Assembly (NCBI GenBank): GCA_001839685.1
Contig: MLAK01000910.1
Coordinates: forward strand, 22,809 to 48,159
Reading direction: 5' to 3'
Source of the DNA: Tritrichomonas foetus
Taxonomy: Eukaryota; Parabasalia; Tritrichomonadida; Tritrichomonadidae
DNA length: 25,351 bases
The position numbers and the translations under genes were made by a program. This document shows positions 23,638 through 25,351 of the stretch, in pieces. Within the stretch, counting starts at the first letter, position 1; every line of letters begins with the position of its first letter. Under the pieces are notes generated by a model. It was given only the letters and a program-made list of their open reading frames with translations, did no database searches and was not told the origin of the DNA.

Positions 23638-23928
23638 AACATTATCTTGAAGAAATTGCTGAGACACTTAAATATGTATGAAAAATTGATCAAAATGCCA
23701 AAAAGATTATATAAAAAGAATTAATGATAAAACCATCATCTTACAGTTTTTTACCATAAGGCGCACTTTTTTGTTCATATAAATGCCCATAAGAAGCACC
23801 CATACTTTTTAATATATATATATATATTTTATACATAAATGAAAAGGTATAAATTGTGATGAAAACATATTTTTAAATATAAGATGATGATATAGTCTGA
23901 GTTTAATTTTCTATAACATTTTTTCGCT
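23638..23928. other. Convergent intergenic region with a short AT dinucleotide run
   Basis: The two flanking genes converge here. An alternating TA run occupies about 23812-23827, the only repeat seen. Nothing suggests a gene. Confidence 0.4.
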
Positions 23929-24915
23929 CTATTCTTTCCGCTTATTCCATGACATTAAAGATTGTCGTGGACCAATTTGTTTCCGAGAAAATAGTGTATC
24001 ATGAGGCAATGAATTTGAACTATAACGTCTTTTAGATGGATTCTGAACATTTGCTTTTTCTTGTAAATCATCAGAATTCTTTTCCTGTTGGTCTGAAGCT
24101 TGGCGTCTCCTAATTTTATATTTCTTCTTACATTGATCAGAATCATTATTATTGTTAAGTCTTTTTTGCTTACATTTACATTGTGGTTGAGTGACCAATA
24201 TATCAGCGTCCTCGTCATCGATCGTTTGATCGGCGAAATGGAATTCAAAGTCATCAAACGAAGCAAGAGAATCATCACCCACTTTCTCAATTGAATTGGT
24301 AGTTGTGTTTTCTAAAATTGATTGATTTGGTGAATTTAAAAAGTGTGAATTCAAAGGCAAATCCAATGGCGAAGAAATTTGAGATTCTTCGGAGCTTGAA
24401 AGAAGTAAACTCAGATCAAGCTCTTGTTGAATAGATGGAAATCCAGTATAAGCTTCAATTTCGTTAAAAGTTGGATCAAAAAAATGGGAATGACTAGGAT
24501 GTGAAGAAAACCACTTTTTTTCAATATATTTTGAAATTATGAATAGTCGACGATTGACATAATCCGAACCAAATGGAATTGAAATTTCATCATTTGGATG
24601 ATATAAGGCCATGTATTTTGAATTAAACTTTGAATTTGAGTTAGAATTAAGTTTATCCAAAATTTTGGAATCTAATTCTTTTTCTAAAGTTGGAATAGTA
24701 TTCTTTTTTTTGGAGTTAGAATCACATACAGAAATATTGGTAATATTAATGATTTTAGAACCAATTTCTTTATGAATTTCGGAGCATTTTTCACATAGGA
24801 ATATACCATATTCTAAATCTATAAACAAAGCACATGGATCGAAGCAATCAATACACTTCTCATTCCCTTCTTTGTGCATGAGCGTTCTTATCTTTTTTTC
24901 AATATTTTTGCTCAT
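23929..24915 (-). CDS. ArfGAP-domain protein with altered catalytic residue
   Basis: ArfGAPs trigger GTP hydrolysis on Arf GTPases at Golgi and endosomal membranes. I start the protein at the ATG at 24915, giving 328 residues, because MSKNIEKKIRTLMHKEGNEKC places the domain at the N-terminus as in most ArfGAPs. The open frame continues up to an ATG at 25020 with 35 extra residues that do not resemble the family. The zinc finger is CX2CX16CX2C with Cys21, Cys24, Cys41 and Cys44, followed by SEIHKEIGSKI. In active ArfGAPs this reads IHRxLG, the arginine being the catalytic finger; here Lys49 replaces it, and the usual Trp of the finger loop is also absent. The rest, about 85-328, is Ser-, Asn- and Asp-rich and probably disordered, with basic clusters near the end (KYKIRRRQ, KRRY). 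It may be a non-catalytic Arf binder or a diverged member. Confidence 0.8.
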   Translation of the reverse strand: MSKNIEKKIRTLMHKEGNEKCIDCFDPCALFIDLEYGIFLCEKCSEIHKEIGSKIINITNISVCDSNSKKKNTIPTLEKELDSKILDKLNSNSNSKFNSKYMALYHPNDEISIPFGSDYVNRRLFIISKYIEKKWFSSHPSHSHFFDPTFNEIEAYTGFPSIQQELDLSLLLSSSEESQISSPLDLPLNSHFLNSPNQSILENTTTNSIEKVGDDSLASFDDFEFHFADQTIDDEDADILVTQPQCKCKQKRLNNNNDSDQCKKKYKIRRRQASDQQEKNSDDLQEKANVQNPSKRRYSSNSLPHDTLFSRKQIGPRQSLMSWNKRKE

Positions 24916-25077
24916 GTCCGAAATCGTGAATCTGGGAATTGAACGTGAATGGAAAAACTGGGAAAAGTGACACCATGGCAAATATTTTTTAATTAAGGTT
25001 TTGCAAAATGACAGACTCATTGCAAGTTATTTAAAACTAATTTATGTTTCTAATCGACATCACTTCGTAACATGTCG

Positions 25078-25109
<32 letters not shown>

Positions 25110-25351
25110 CCTATTTTCTCCGGGAAAAAATCAGTCAGTCGAAAATCCACTTTTTATAAACTTTTTGATAGAATTGAATAATTATTTTTTGATAAGATAG
25201 TCGAAAATGCTCTCAAAATAATTATGTTTAGNCGACTNGCTTACTTTTNTTGTATTAAAATTTTTGAAAGGTCTATTTTACTCAAAAATACCTATATTTT
25301 CCATATTTTAGCAAAGAACAATAAATGCAGATATAAACTAGTTTTTTGACA
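24916..25351. other. Region upstream of the ArfGAP gene, with low-quality right end
   Basis: The first 105 bases are open in the ArfGAP frame, but I treat them as upstream sequence. Beyond 25020 there is no credible coding frame. The stretch holds a 30-base A run and three undetermined bases at 25232, 25238 and 25249, so the last 280 bases should be read with care. A gene may lie beyond the window edge. Confidence 0.4.
25078..25107. repeat. Poly(A) run of 30 bases
   Basis: Thirty consecutive A residues lie upstream of the ArfGAP gene on its non-coding side. Nothing else in the window is as long a homopolymer. With nearby N bases it may mark an assembly problem; true length is uncertain. Confidence 0.9.

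Noticed and set aside
24916..25020. 35-residue N-terminal extension of the ArfGAP
   Set aside because: ArfGAP domains normally start near the N-terminus, and the extension shows no domain or targeting signal I can defend; still possible if the mRNA starts further upstream.
1..25351. Search for trichomonad introns (GTAYGT with ACTAACACACAG-type 3' end), tRNA genes, transposons (Mariner, Maverick or other) and CRISPR arrays
   Set aside because: No convincing intron boundary, cloverleaf, transposase, terminal inverted repeat or spaced repeat array was seen by eye.

Overview
The window looks like nuclear DNA of a trichomonad (Parabasalia), most likely Tritrichomonas or a close relative. The reasons are: strongly AT-rich, compact, apparently intronless genes on both strands; TAA, TAG and TGA all used as stops (which rules out ciliate codes); a giant multi-pass PAS-linked nucleotide cyclase of the type expanded in trichomonads; Asn/Gln-rich protein tails; and TCATTT initiator-like sequences just before some start codons. 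The genus is an inference from style, not from a marker gene.

Layout, left to right. A partial reverse-strand gene with a charged coiled tail runs off the left edge (1-915). A small secreted protein follows (1378-1968, +). Next come a doublecortin-like/P-loop ATPase fusion (2243-4747, -) and prefoldin subunit 2 (5185-5523, -). The 1.05 kb gap after it holds a GC-rich, strongly folded candidate non-coding RNA gene (5926-6111, +). Then come a short Raptor-like protein (6572-8479, +), a type II membrane glycosyltransferase-like protein (8769-10166, -), a RasGAP-domain protein (10802-12598, +), the 1601-residue cyclase (12803-17608, -), a CK2-alpha-like kinase (18101-19144, +), a C2-like protein with an N/Q-rich tail (19601-21430, +), a Rab GTPase (22087-22686, -), a bacterial-type DUF5662 protein (23137-23637, +) and a divergent ArfGAP (23929-24915, -). 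The right end has a 30-A run and three N bases, so sequence quality falls there.

Many products are signalling or membrane-traffic proteins (Raptor, RasGAP, cyclase, CK2, Rab, ArfGAP). Gene orientation alternates, each gene appears to have its own promoter, and there is no operon, so I see no evidence that they form one system.

The most notable content is non-coding. Positions 5926-6111 are about 55% GC in the core, against roughly 25-35% around them. The ends pair in a 16-position stem followed at once by T7, and there are further long internal stems. A 20-nt element lies 15 nt upstream, and an exact copy of it lies on the opposite strand at 21878-21897, in a convergent intergenic region where no protein-gene promoter is expected. 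Below that copy are a hairpin and another T7 run. I read these as two RNA genes, probably Pol III-type, sharing an upstream promoter element; the first is well supported and the second is tentative.
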